Shown here piece after piece: positions 1-8,695 of a DNA stretch of 64,000 nt. The position numbers and the translations under genes were made by a program. The DNA comes from Embleya sp040605455. Its GTDB lineage: Bacteria; Actinomycetota; Actinomycetes; Streptomycetales; Streptomycetaceae. The stretch spans positions 1 through 64,000 of the forward strand of contig NZ_JBEXCV010000011.1 of the NCBI RefSeq assembly GCF_040605455.1. The letters are read 5' to 3'. The notes beneath the pieces were generated by a model. It was not told the DNA's origin, searched no databases, and worked only from the letters and a program-made list of their open reading frames with translations. Numbering within the stretch: position 1 is the first letter of the stretch; the number at the start of each line of letters is the position of its first letter.

Positions 1-790
1 GCACGGCGGGCGGCGGCGAGGCCGGTGCCGGCGACCCACCCGCGCCGGACGGGCCGCCCGCGAGGCGACCCGCCCAACCCGGGTTCGGCCCCGGAACAGC
101 CGAAACGTCGCCCGCCGGGTGCGGACCCGGAGCCGGGGCCTGCCTCCGGTCCGCCGTCTGCCCCGACGGGCCGGGTCGGCCGGTGGGCGAGTCGCCCGAG
201 TCGCGGCGCGAAGCCGCCTCACGCGGCGCACCGGCGCGCAGCCACGAGGCCGTGCTCGGCACGAGGCGGTGGTAGGCGGCCACCGCACCACTGGGCATCA
301 CCCGCGCGTAGAGCCCGGCGAGGATCTTCGGGCCGCCCTTCGCGTCCGCTTCGGGGTCGGCCAGGAAGCGGCCGAGCGACTGGAAGAAGCGGGCCCGCTC
401 GGCCAGCGCCTCCGGCTGCATGGACAGCGACCAGGCGGCCTCGTCACCGCTCGTGCTCTCGATCGACTTGGCGACCTCGGGCAGCTCGGTCAGCTTCACG
501 TGCCGCAGCACGTCCTCGGACGGCCAGGCCCACTGGACCGCGCCCCACACGGGGTTGATCGGCAGTTCGCGGCGGCCCGGGGTGGCCTTGCCGACCCCGA
601 TCAGGCTCCACAATGTCCAGCCGTTCGCGGTCCGTTCGGGCACCGGCGGCAGCGCCACCGACTCCATGGTGACCCAGCCGCGCAGCTCGTCGCTGCGGTG
701 GATTCCGCTCAACAGGCCGGCGACGCCCGGGCGTCGCCGCGGCTGTACCTGTGCGGCCTGGCGCAGCACGTGTTCACGATCGAACGACAT
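1..790 (-). CDS. Hypothetical protein, C-terminus cut by window edge
   Basis: An open frame begins at ATG 790 (MSFDREHVLRQ) and runs without a stop to the left edge, so about 263 codons are visible. I do not recognise the family. The first ~190 residues look globular, with Trp and charged residues (for example WTLWSLIGVGK and PVWGAVQWAWPS). The rest is Pro/Gly/Ser-rich and low in complexity, like a linker. It lies 43 bp downstream of the C39-type gene on the same strand and is probably the third gene of the dynamin-like operon. No signal peptide or membrane segment is visible. The reading frame is supported by composition and position, the function is not. Confidence 0.6.
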   Translation of the reverse strand, partial: MSFDREHVLRQAAQVQPRRRPGVAGLLSGIHRSDELRGWVTMESVALPPVPERTANGWTLWSLIGVGKATPGRRELPINPVWGAVQWAWPSEDVLRHVKLTELPEVAKSIESTSGDEAAWSLSMQPEALAERARFFQSLGRFLADPEADAKGGPKILAGLYARVMPSGAVAAYHRLVPSTASWLRAGAPREAASRRDSGDSPTGRPGPSGQTADRRQAPAPGPHPAGDVSAVPGPNPGWAGRLAGGPSGAGGSPAPASPPPAV

Positions 791-833
791 GTGTTGTCCC
801 TACTCCCATCGAATCCGTTGTGGTGTCGAACGA

Positions 834-1952
834 TCAGGCGTGCGTCGGGTGGGCGACGATCATCGTGGTGTCCCGGTCCTGCCACGCGTTGACGAAGTCC
901 GCCAGCGGAATCGGCTCGGTCTGGCCGAACGGCGCACCCGGGTCGTTGAGCAGGACATAGACCGAGCCGTCGGGCTGGGTGTCGATGCCGGTGACCCACA
1001 CGGCGTGTCCCATCGTGGGGTCCTGCTCCATCGGCGCACCGGTGGCCGGGTCGTGCATCGGGGACCAGATCTCCTGCGCGTCCAGCGCGACGATGACCTG
1101 GTCGCCCTTCTCCAGCGCGTCGAGCATCTGCCGCATGTCGGCGCCCGGCACCATGTCGGTGTCCACACCGTGCATCTCGAGCAGCTTGCCGATGTCGTCG
1201 GTTCTGGTGCCGTTCTCGGGGTCGTAGATGCCGGCCTGCTGGGCCTCGGTCATCAGCGCGTTCTCGTCCAGCGGCACGCCGGTGAGCTTCTCCAGGATCA
1301 TCCCCTGGGAGACCACCGCGCAGCTGGTCGGGCTGACCTGCTGCTGCCAGTACTGCGCGTCGCCGACCGGGTCCCCGAAGCCGTCGAACTGCGCCGGCGT
1401 CCAGTTGTCCGGCGCGTGGTACTCCCAGTTGCCCTGATCGTCGGGGACCGCGCCCCACGCGGCGGGGACGCCGGGCTCGGTGTTGCCCGTGCCCGGGTAG
1501 CTCGCCGGGTCCGCGTACGGGTCGTTGCCCTGCGGCTCGGCGTACGGGTCCGTGCCGTACGGGTCGCCGTAGGGGTCCGCGTACGGGTCGCCGTAAGGAT
1601 CGCCGTACGGGTCGTTCGCGACCTGGTCGTCGTACCACTGCTGACTGGGCGTGGCGACGGGCTCGTTGTTGTCGTTGGGGTCGAACATGTGCGGGTCGTA
1701 CGCGTCGATCCTGCCGTCGCCGTCGCTGTCCGCGTGGAACGGGTCGTAGTTCGGGTCGTTGAGCGGATCGAAGTTCGGGTCCGTGTACGGCAGAGTGGAG
1801 TTGGGGTAGGTACCGCCATTGCTCTCGCCGCCCGCGTCGGTCTCCCACAGTGGTGCCGCCCCGACAGTGCCCCCGTCGGCGGTGTCCAGCGTGTCGATGG
1901 TGTCGTCGGAGACCATCGCGAACAGGTCGTCGTCGTGCGTGTAGTCGCTCAT
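834..1952 (-). CDS. C39-type papain-fold protein with Asp-rich repeats
   Basis: 372 residues. Residues ~55-150 are very acidic and repetitive: DPN/DPY motifs, a DSDGDGRID segment resembling a thrombospondin-type-3 or EF-hand calcium loop, and tandem DPYG units. Residues ~200-372 resemble peptidase C39-like domains. A putative triad is visible: Cys211 in SPTSCAVV, His316 in GHAVWVTG and Asp337 in LNDPG, in the order and spacing expected for the fold. No leader or signal peptide is seen, so secretion is not evident. Its ATG overlaps the TGA of the upstream dynamin-like gene (ATGA, 1952-1949), suggesting coupled translation. It may be a protease or a non-catalytic papain-fold scaffold; the substrate is unknown. 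Confidence 0.72.
   Translation of the reverse strand: MSDYTHDDDLFAMVSDDTIDTLDTADGGTVGAAPLWETDAGGESNGGTYPNSTLPYTDPNFDPLNDPNYDPFHADSDGDGRIDAYDPHMFDPNDNNEPVATPSQQWYDDQVANDPYGDPYGDPYADPYGDPYGTDPYAEPQGNDPYADPASYPGTGNTEPGVPAAWGAVPDDQGNWEYHAPDNWTPAQFDGFGDPVGDAQYWQQQVSPTSCAVVSQGMILEKLTGVPLDENALMTEAQQAGIYDPENGTRTDDIGKLLEMHGVDTDMVPGADMRQMLDALEKGDQVIVALDAQEIWSPMHDPATGAPMEQDPTMGHAVWVTGIDTQPDGSVYVLLNDPGAPFGQTEPIPLADFVNAWQDRDTTMIVAHPTHA
1534..1614 (-). repeat. 12-bp tandem repeats encoding DPYG/DPYA units
   Basis: Degenerate 12-bp units related to gtacgggtcgcc on the plus strand lie in tandem inside the C39-type gene and encode Asp-Pro-Tyr-Gly or Asp-Pro-Tyr-Ala on the minus strand. The copies differ at third positions, so the protein pattern is better kept than the DNA. 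Confidence 0.7.
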
Positions 1953-3991
1953 CTGCCGAATTCCCCCCGGCGTGTGAGGCGCTCGCGCTGGTTGTTCACC
2001 GTGTCGCGGCGCCGTTCCGTCTGCCTGTCCGCGTCCTGCAACAGGCTTCTGCGAGCCGCGAGGATATCCTCACGGCGGTGATGCTCGGCCACCAGTTCGG
2101 CGACCGTCGCCTCGTACCTGGCCCGGTAGCGGTCCACGTGTTGTGAGACGTCCAGCGAATAGTGCGTCGTGGCCGTGCCGACGGCTTCGTCGATCTGTCG
2201 GGACAAACCGTCGGCGACGGTTCGCAGTGTCTGATGCATTTCGGCGCGTGCGCGGTTCCGCAGAGCCGTCATGTCAGTGGATGAGAGTGAATCGGCAACT
2301 TTGGCCATGAATCCGCCGAAGCCGGCCCGGCCGGAGGGTGCCCCCGGGTCGCCGTTTCTGGCGCCGCCGAACCACTGGTCCAGCGCACCACCGATGCGCG
2401 CGCCGGGGGTTCGCGGGGTGGTCGGGTCGAGTCGCACGGCGCGGATCTGTTGGGTGACCCCGGTGACCGAGTCCTGATAGGCGCGCATCGCCGCGTCCGC
2501 GAGTTGATGCCCGGTCAGCACGGTGACCCGGTCCGGGCCGGTCGGGCGGTGGATCGCGCCGAGCTTGCGGTACGCCGCTTCGAACGCGGTGTCCGCAGCC
2601 GCCCGTGCGCTCTCGGCGGCGGTGGCCAGCGCGCCGGTGACGGCCTGCTGCACGATGTCGCCGATCCGGGGCAGGCCCTGCCGGATCAGTTCGGGCGCGC
2701 GGACCGCGATCACCGCGCGCAGTTCGTCCGGAGTCTCCGCGCCGTCCAGCGCGTGGTCGATCTCGGCCTGGGTGTAGCGCCACCACTGCGGGGCCATGCC
2801 GCCGACCGCCTGTTGGGCGCGCTGGGCGCCGGCGCCCAGCAGACGCGCGGTCTCGCCGTGTTGGGCTCGGACGAATGCGGCCATGTCGGCGATCCGGGCG
2901 CCCGCGAGTTCGGCCTCCTCGGCGTCCAGTCGCTGCTCGGCGAAGGTCACCTCGCGGCGCAGTTCGTCGAGCAGGTCCTCCAGCAGTCGCAGCAGGTGGT
3001 CGGATACCGCGACGATGCGTTGACGCTGCATCAGGTCCCGGAGTCGGGCCAGAGTGCGCGGGAACTCCTCGGCCCAGTAGGCCTGTTCCGGTCCGCGCAA
3101 CGGGCGTCCGGAGGCGAGCCGGACCACCGGTTCGGCGGCGACCGGCTCGACCACCGGGTCGGCCACGCCCAGCATCCGGGCGAACCGCTGCCGTACGTGC
3201 GCGAGCAGGTCCTCCCGTTCGTCCTCGTCGATGTGGTCCATCTTGGTGACCAGGACGATGCAGCGGCGCAGTTGCCCGGGGTCGAGCGCGTCGGTCAGGA
3301 ACTCGGCCAGCGATACCGGCGAGGGCGACGTGGACGCGGTGAGCACCGCCGCGACGTCGGCCATGTCGCGCATCACCGTGCGAGTGATCTCGGTGTGTCC
3401 GACCCGGGCGTTGGTACCGGGTGTGTCGATGATCACCAACCCGTCGCGCAGTGCGTCGGCGGGGTGGCGGACCTCCAGGCTCTGTACGAGCGGCGCGATC
3501 GTGTCGTCGGCGGTGAGCAGCCGCAAAATGCCGGCCGTGTCGTCGGGAACGGCCGCGTGCGGGGCGAGATGCGCGAGCATCCGGCCGAGCGGACTGGCCG
3601 CGCCGGTGTACCGCCCGGAGGGGTAGACGTAGCGGATCCCGTCGCCGTTGAAGCGCACCTCGACGGCGAACTCGTCACCGTATGTGATCCTGGTCGCGGC
3701 GCCCGTGGTGGGCAGCGCCGAGGTGGGCAGCAGGTCCTCGGTCAGGAGTGCGTTGATGAACGTGCTCTTGCCGGCCGAGAATTCGCCGATCACGGCGAGG
3801 TAGTACCGGTCGTCGCGCAGTCGCGTCTCGATCTCGCGGATGCGTTCGGTCAGCTGTGTCAGTCGCTCCTGGTCGCCGACGATGCGGCGGACCATGGCGA
3901 GTGCGAAGTCGAGGTGGTCGGACGTCTCGGTGAGCGCCTCGACCACATCGCGTCGTTTCGAACGATCCCCGGCCATGCCGCGAGAATCCAC
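1949..3991 (-). CDS. Dynamin-like GTPase
   Basis: About 680 residues. The GTPase motifs are clear: P-loop GEFSAGKST at residues ~69-77, switch region LPTTGAATRI, G3 DTPG and G4 TKMD. Long helical stretches with coiled-coil character follow (for example EVTFAEQRLDAEEAEL), as in bacterial dynamin-like proteins that remodel membranes. No transmembrane helix stands out; a helical paddle would be the expected membrane contact. I chose GTG 3991 because a GGGAGGGGG stretch lies 8 bases upstream; ATG 3976 is the alternative. The gene heads an operon with the C39-type gene (4-base overlap). It is a singleton rather than the dynA/dynB pair of Streptomyces division, so a role in division, stress or defence remains open. 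Confidence 0.82.
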   Translation of the reverse strand: MDSRGMAGDRSKRRDVVEALTETSDHLDFALAMVRRIVGDQERLTQLTERIREIETRLRDDRYYLAVIGEFSAGKSTFINALLTEDLLPTSALPTTGAATRITYGDEFAVEVRFNGDGIRYVYPSGRYTGAASPLGRMLAHLAPHAAVPDDTAGILRLLTADDTIAPLVQSLEVRHPADALRDGLVIIDTPGTNARVGHTEITRTVMRDMADVAAVLTASTSPSPVSLAEFLTDALDPGQLRRCIVLVTKMDHIDEDEREDLLAHVRQRFARMLGVADPVVEPVAAEPVVRLASGRPLRGPEQAYWAEEFPRTLARLRDLMQRQRIVAVSDHLLRLLEDLLDELRREVTFAEQRLDAEEAELAGARIADMAAFVRAQHGETARLLGAGAQRAQQAVGGMAPQWWRYTQAEIDHALDGAETPDELRAVIAVRAPELIRQGLPRIGDIVQQAVTGALATAAESARAAADTAFEAAYRKLGAIHRPTGPDRVTVLTGHQLADAAMRAYQDSVTGVTQQIRAVRLDPTTPRTPGARIGGALDQWFGGARNGDPGAPSGRAGFGGFMAKVADSLSSTDMTALRNRARAEMHQTLRTVADGLSRQIDEAVGTATTHYSLDVSQHVDRYRARYEATVAELVAEHHRREDILAARRSLLQDADRQTERRRDTVNNQRERLTRRGEFGR

Positions 3992-4291
3992 CACCGCGCC
4001 CCCTCCCGACGGTGCCCTCCCCGATGTACGGGCGATCCTGTCACGCGGGCGCGAATCCCGTCTCGGTGCATTCGCATGCCGGCCGGGCCGATCGGTGCAA
4101 CCGCTGTGGCTCTTGTGAGACGGCCGTCGGAATGGTGCGATATAGGCGCCGAGGCGACCCCTCGCACCTGATCCACGCCGTCGTCCCATCCGACCTGATC
4201 GGTTCGAATGGTATGTATTCGGCGCATACTGGTTGCGTGTGGGTGCCTCGGCTCGTCCGGCGAGTCGATTCCGATGCGATCAGGAGATGGC
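3992..4291. promoter_or_regulatory. Divergent intergenic region, 300 bp
   Basis: Separates the divergent dynamin-like and aromatic hydroxylase genes, so it should hold both promoters. The stretch 4195-4235 is the least GC-rich and contains an imperfect inverted repeat, GTATG (4211-4215) and CATAC (4225-4229), plausible as an operator or -10 region for the hydroxylase. No confident -35/-10 pair or RNA element was recognised. Confidence 0.4.
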
Positions 4292-5185
4292 ATGTTCGAG
4301 GAGGCCCAGTATCTGGCCCCGGTCACCCGTAGGGCCGATGGCGGAGTCGAGGTCGAGCTGTCCCGCAGCCACCCGGGGTTCGCGGACGCGGTGTACCGCG
4401 AGCGCCGGAATCGGATCGCGGAGCTGGCCCTGGACCACCGGCGCGGCGATCCGATCCCGGAGGTCGAGTACACCGATGAGGAGCACGAGGTCTGGCGCCT
4501 CGTCTCGCACGAGTTGTCCGTCTCGCACGCGGAGTACGCGGTCTCGGACTACCTGGAGGGCACCGCGCGGCTGAAACTGCCGAGCGACCGGATCCCCCAG
4601 TTGGAGGAGGTCAGCGGCGCGCTGGAACCGCTCACCGGCTTCCGTTACCTGCCGGCGGCCGGCCTGGTCCCGCTGCGCGACTTCTACGGATCGCTGGCCG
4701 ACTCGTACTTCCACTCCACGCAGTACATCCGTCACCACAGCGTGCCGCTGTACACGCCCGAGCCGGATGTCGTCCACGAGGTGATCGGGCACGCCAACAT
4801 GCTCGCCTCGGACCGGTTCGCCGCGTTGTACCGGGTGGCCGGTGAGGCGGCCCGTCGGGTGGAGAGTCGCGAGGCCTTGGAATTCGTCTCGAAGGTCTTC
4901 TGGTTCACCCTGGAATTCGGCGTCATGCACGAGGCCGGCGCGCTCAAGGCCTACGGCGCGGGCATCCTGTCGTCCTACGGCGAGATCCGCGAGTTCCGCA
5001 CGGTCGACATCCGCGACCTGGACCTGGTGGCCATGGGCACGATGCAGTACGACATCACCCACTACCAGGACATCCTGTACGCGGCCCGCTCGATGACCCA
5101 TCTGGAGGACGTCGTCGGCGCCTTCTGGACCACGTGCACCGACGACTCGATCGCCGCCCTGACGGCCTCGGCGAAGACCCCGTAG
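4292..5185 (+). CDS. phhA: Phenylalanine 4-monooxygenase family hydroxylase
   Basis: 297 residues, a usual length for bacterial pterin-dependent aromatic amino acid hydroxylases, which convert Phe to Tyr with Fe(II), tetrahydropterin and O2. The 2-His-1-Glu iron site is visible: His162 and His167 in HEVIGH, and Glu208 in TLEFGV, 41 residues on as in the family. The start is set by AGGAG at 4282-4286, five bases before ATG 4292; upstream in-frame codons lack a ribosome binding site. It is a single-gene unit divergent from the dynamin-like operon. Substrate specificity (Phe rather than Trp) is inferred from bacterial relatives. A role in aromatic degradation or as Tyr supply is likely; no pterin recycling gene is adjacent. 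Confidence 0.88.
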   Translation: MFEEAQYLAPVTRRADGGVEVELSRSHPGFADAVYRERRNRIAELALDHRRGDPIPEVEYTDEEHEVWRLVSHELSVSHAEYAVSDYLEGTARLKLPSDRIPQLEEVSGALEPLTGFRYLPAAGLVPLRDFYGSLADSYFHSTQYIRHHSVPLYTPEPDVVHEVIGHANMLASDRFAALYRVAGEAARRVESREALEFVSKVFWFTLEFGVMHEAGALKAYGAGILSSYGEIREFRTVDIRDLDLVAMGTMQYDITHYQDILYAARSMTHLEDVVGAFWTTCTDDSIAALTASAKTP

Positions 5186-5251
5186 GTCCCTCCTCCGTAG
5201 TCGTTCACTCGGGCGGGTGATCGGACGCCGAACACCCGGTCTCCCGCCCGA

Positions 5252-5530
5252 GTGGCTCTCTACTCGCCTTGGTCCCGGAGGTTACTCTCGCAGCGCGTCG
5301 ACATCGACCGTGAACAAAAGCGGCGCGCCTATGCCCGCAGTGCCATCCCGCTGTATTTGTTGGTGGATCGAGAGCAGGGCAAGGTGACGCTCTTCTCGTC
5401 GCCCAAGGGCGACGACTACCCGGAGAGCTACACCGGCCCCTTCGGCAAGCAGATTGATCTGCCCGCCCCGTCCTCGACGACCTTGGACACGACCGGATTC
5501 GTCCGACGCTTGACGGCACTTCGGCCGGGT
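5252..5530 (+). pseudogene. Uma2-family endonuclease remnant (C-terminal part)
   Basis: The frame reads REQKRRAYARSAIPLYLLVD, then EQGKVTLFSSP and LDLDTTGF-like residues, matching the C-terminal third of Uma2 (DUF820) restriction-endonuclease-like proteins, which are numerous in Streptomyces. The N-terminal half with most of the catalytic core is absent: the sequence before 5252 does not continue the family and ends at the hydroxylase stop. About 92 residues are recognisable; the frame then runs on into antisense of the WD40-like gene. I take it as a decayed fragment rather than a functional gene. Confidence 0.6.
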
Positions 5531-5533
5531 GCC

Positions 5534-6739
5534 TCACACCCGCCGGACGAACACCCGGCCGAAGTCCCCGCCCGTGGCCAAGAGGGTGCCGTCGGCGGAG
5601 AAGGCCAGGCGGCGGATGCGTTGGTCGTCGTGGCCGGGGAGCGGCTCGCCGGCCGCCTGGCGCAGGTTCGCGTCGTACACGTGCAGCGCGCCCGTGCGGT
5701 GGCCGCCCACCGCGATTCGTCGGCCGTCCGGTGAATAGGCCCACGCGTAACACGGGGCCCAGCCGTTCGGGTGGTGCGGGTTGGTGAAGTGCCAGGCCGG
5801 CTCGCCGGTGTCGATCGAGAGCGCGAACGGCCCGTGCACCCGACCCCGGTTGACCAGAAGCAGGGTCTCGCTCGGATCGAAGCCGAGGCCGCCGGTCTCC
5901 CACTCGAGCGGCACCCGCGCGGTCGGGCGGCCGGTCTCCACGTCCCACACCTCGACCTCGTTGGTCGGATCGTCGGTCGCGTCCCGGTGCCCGTAGACCA
6001 GTCCGCGACTGACCCGCCACACCGCCAACAACCGGCCCGAGGGAGACAGCGCGGCGCCCCGGCACTCGGTGGCCGGCGACCCCGTGGACACCTCACACAC
6101 CTGCGTACCGGCCGCGTCCAGGACACGAACCCGGTCGCCGGCGTCGAAGACCACGAGCCGTTGGCGGGCCGCGTCCCAGGACGGCTGCACGGTGTGCGGG
6201 TTGAACAGCGCGTCCTCGAACTGCCGGTAACAGGCCAGTTGTTCCTCGCGCAGTGTGGTCAGGTCGAGCCGCCGCGTGGCGCCGCCGACCGTGTAGACCA
6301 CGGCCGACCCGGTCGCGTCGAACAGCACGCTGTCGATGCCGGTCAGCCGCTCGGCCGTCGGCACCGCGTGCACCGTGCGCCGGATCCCGGTGGCCACGTC
6401 CACCAGGCGGATCGCGCCGTCGTAGGCGATCAGCACGGTGTGCCCGTCCGGATGCAGGTCCATCGCGCGCGACGAGGTCTTGCCCGGTGGCATGAACTCC
6501 AGCACCACCTGATCCTCGGCCCCGCCCAGCCGGACGAACCCGGATCGCAGCGCCTTGACCACCTCCCGGCGCAGCGCGACCTCCGCGGCGGCCGGATCCG
6601 CGAACTCCTTTCGCGTCTCCCGAACGGCCCCGTTCCCCGACCACGCGGCCCGGACGAACTCGGCGCCGGCCACGGCGAACTTCCGATACTTGGGTCCCAC
6701 GGAATCCGGCAGGGTGAGGGTGATCTGCTCGTGTCGCAT
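5534..6739 (-). CDS. WD40-like beta-propeller protein
   Basis: 401 residues from ATG 6739 (MRHEQITLTL). Several blade-like segments are visible, best near the C-terminus: WAYSPDGRRIAVGGHR with HVYDANL, then RLAFSADGTLLATGGDFG. An earlier one is LSPSGRLLAVWRVS with EVWDVETGRPTARV. Residues 1-60 (KYRKFAVAGAEFVRAAW) do not look like a blade and may be a separate small domain. No signal peptide or membrane segment, so it is probably a cytoplasmic binding or scaffold protein. It lies 132 bp downstream of the ABC ATPase gene on the same strand and could be read from that operon. The function is unknown. Confidence 0.65.
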   Translation of the reverse strand: MRHEQITLTLPDSVGPKYRKFAVAGAEFVRAAWSGNGAVRETRKEFADPAAAEVALRREVVKALRSGFVRLGGAEDQVVLEFMPPGKTSSRAMDLHPDGHTVLIAYDGAIRLVDVATGIRRTVHAVPTAERLTGIDSVLFDATGSAVVYTVGGATRRLDLTTLREEQLACYRQFEDALFNPHTVQPSWDAARQRLVVFDAGDRVRVLDAAGTQVCEVSTGSPATECRGAALSPSGRLLAVWRVSRGLVYGHRDATDDPTNEVEVWDVETGRPTARVPLEWETGGLGFDPSETLLLVNRGRVHGPFALSIDTGEPAWHFTNPHHPNGWAPCYAWAYSPDGRRIAVGGHRTGALHVYDANLRQAAGEPLPGHDDQRIRRLAFSADGTLLATGGDFGRVFVRRV

Positions 6740-6871
6740 CCGTGCACGATAGCCAGTGCGGCGGTGTGCCGGCCGGTCCCGGAGCGGGAGTGGTCGGCAC
6801 ACCGGCCGGCCGGCGGAAGTCCTCGTACGGATTCCGGTGTCGCGCGTCGGGGACGGACATGTGACGTTCCT

Positions 6872-8695
6872 TCAGGCTGACTCGGCCGCACGCACGGCGG
6901 CCGGAACGGGGGAGGGGACGGCGGCGAGCAGGGCCTTCGTATAGGGGTCCTGCGGATGCGCGACCAGATCGTCGGCCGGACCGGTCTCCACCACACGGCC
7001 CTCGCGCAGCACCACGATCCGGTGGCTGATCGAGCGCACCACGGCGAGGTCGTGTGCGATGAACAGCAGTGCCAGGCCCAGTTCGGCCTGGAGTTCGGCG
7101 AGCAGGTTGACCACCTGGGCCTGCACCGAGACGTCCAGCGCGGATACCGCCTCGTCGCAGATCAGCACCGAGGGCGCGGGTGCCAACGCCCGGGCGATAC
7201 CGATTCGTTGCCGCTGCCCACCGGAGAAGTCGCGGGGAAAGCGGGAGGCGACGGCCGGATCCAGACCGACGCGCTCCAGCAGCTCCAGGACCCGCGCCCG
7301 GCGTTCCAACGGTGTGCCGATGTGTTGGGCGTGCAGCGGGTCGGCGACGATGTCGCCGACCGTCATCCTGGGGTTGAGCGAGGCATACGGGTCCTGGAAG
7401 ACCATCTGCACCTCGCGGGCGAGCCGGCCCTTGCCGGCCACCCGGATCACGCCGCGATCGGGTTTGTGGATGCCGACGATCGCCCGGGCCAGGGTGGACT
7501 TGCCCGAGCCCGACTCGCCGACGATGCCGAGCGTCTCGCCCGGATACAGAACCAGGTCCACGTCCGTCAGCGCCGCCACCGCCGGCCGCCCCCGGGAACG
7601 GAACGTCTTGGACACGCCGCTCACTTCGAGTACCGGCGAGGTCGGATCCGGCGCCCTGCGCGCGATCGGTTCGGGCGCGTGAGCCGGCGCCTCGGTCGGC
7701 GGCACCCAGCACGCGGTCCGCACGGCGTCGGTGACCGGGACCAGGTCCGGCTGCTCGGTTCGGCACCGGTCGACGGCCGCCGCGCACCGGTCCGCGAACG
7801 CGCAGCCGAGCACCGGCAGGGCCAGGTCCGGTGGTGTGCCGGGGATGCCCGCGAGCCGGGTGCCCGAGGGGGTGTCCAGGCGCGGCACCGCACGCAACAG
7901 CCCGGCAGTGTACGGGTGTCGGGGCGCGGTGAGCACCTCGGCGACCGGCCCCTGTTCGACCACTCGGCCGCCGTACATCACCGCGACCCGGTCGCAGCGC
8001 TCGGCGACCACGCCCATGTTGTGCGTGATCAGCAGCACGGCGGTGCCCAGTTCGCGGCGCAGCGTGTCCAGCAACTCCAGGATCTGCGCCTGCACGGTCG
8101 GATCCAGCGCGGTGGTCGGCTCGTCCGCGATCAGCACGTCGGGCCGGTTGGCCAGGGCCAGCGCGATCATCACCCGCTGACGCATGCCGCCGGAGAACTG
8201 GTGCGGGTAGCCGCGCAACCGCGCGCCCGGGATGCCGACCAGCTCCGACAACTCGACCGAGCGGGCGTGACGCGCCCTGCGGTCGCCGAACCCGTGCGCG
8301 CGCAGCGCCTCGTCCAGTTGTCGGCGCACCGTCAGCAGCGGGTTCAGCGACGTCATCGGGTCCTGGAAGACCATGCCGATCCGCCGTCCGCGCACCCCGG
8401 TGAGCGCCGCCTCGGACGCCGCGACCAGGTCGGTGTCGCAGTCCAGCAGCACCGATCCGCCCGTGATCCGGCCCGTCTGCGGCAACATCCGGGCGAGCGC
8501 GAGCGCGGTCGTCGACTTGCCCGAGCCGGACTCGCCGACGATGCCGAGCATTTCGCCGGCGGCCAGGTCCAGATCCACGCCGCGCACCGCGTGCACCGGC
8601 CCGCGGGCCGAGTCGAACTCCACCCGCAGGTCGTGTGCCGCCAGCAGTGGGGTGGCGGCGCGGATTTCGGCGGGTTTGTCGATCGTGACGGTCAT
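6872..8695 (-). CDS. Peptide/nickel-type ABC transporter, fused double ATPase
   Basis: 607 residues with two ATP-binding domains in tandem, equivalent to DppD and DppF fused. Domain 1 has Walker [11 protein letters not shown], signature FSGGMRQR and Walker B LLIADEP-like [12 protein letters not shown]. Domain 2 has [18 protein letters not shown] and [12 protein letters not shown]. Between them is the oligopeptide-transporter extension ([12 protein letters not shown] and CAFADRC), and a matching [11 protein letters not shown] follows domain 2. The start ATG overlaps the TGA of the upstream permease (8695-8692). It powers import by the two permeases at the membrane. Peptide is the likeliest substrate; nickel or other solutes cannot be excluded from sequence alone. 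Confidence 0.92.
   Translation of the reverse strand: MTVTIDKPAEIRAATPLLAAHDLRVEFDSARGPVHAVRGVDLDLAAGEMLGIVGESGSGKSTTALALARMLPQTGRITGGSVLLDCDTDLVAASEAALTGVRGRRIGMVFQDPMTSLNPLLTVRRQLDEALRAHGFGDRRARHARSVELSELVGIPGARLRGYPHQFSGGMRQRVMIALALANRPDVLIADEPTTALDPTVQAQILELLDTLRRELGTAVLLITHNMGVVAERCDRVAVMYGGRVVEQGPVAEVLTAPRHPYTAGLLRAVPRLDTPSGTRLAGIPGTPPDLALPVLGCAFADRCAAAVDRCRTEQPDLVPVTDAVRTACWVPPTEAPAHAPEPIARRAPDPTSPVLEVSGVSKTFRSRGRPAVAALTDVDLVLYPGETLGIVGESGSGKSTLARAIVGIHKPDRGVIRVAGKGRLAREVQMVFQDPYASLNPRMTVGDIVADPLHAQHIGTPLERRARVLELLERVGLDPAVASRFPRDFSGGQRQRIGIARALAPAPSVLICDEAVSALDVSVQAQVVNLLAELQAELGLALLFIAHDLAVVRSISHRIVVLREGRVVETGPADDLVAHPQDPYTKALLAAVPSPVPAAVRAAESA

Noticed and set aside
420..2081. Long plus-strand open frame opposite the C39-type gene
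   Set aside because: It is low-complexity Val/Arg sequence antisense to a gene with clear domain motifs; it is an artefact of high GC.
2450..4171. Long plus-strand open frame opposite the dynamin-like gene
   Set aside because: No start signal or motif; the minus strand carries intact GTPase motifs.
4211..4229. GTATG/CATAC inverted repeat before the hydroxylase gene
   Set aside because: Only five-base arms; could arise by chance, so listed only inside the intergenic entry.
6093..6860. Minus-strand frame starting MSVPDARHRNPYEDF at 6860 with a plausible AGGAAC site
   Set aside because: It soon runs antisense-frame through the WD40-like gene and lacks its own stop nearby. A very short protein is possible but not supported.
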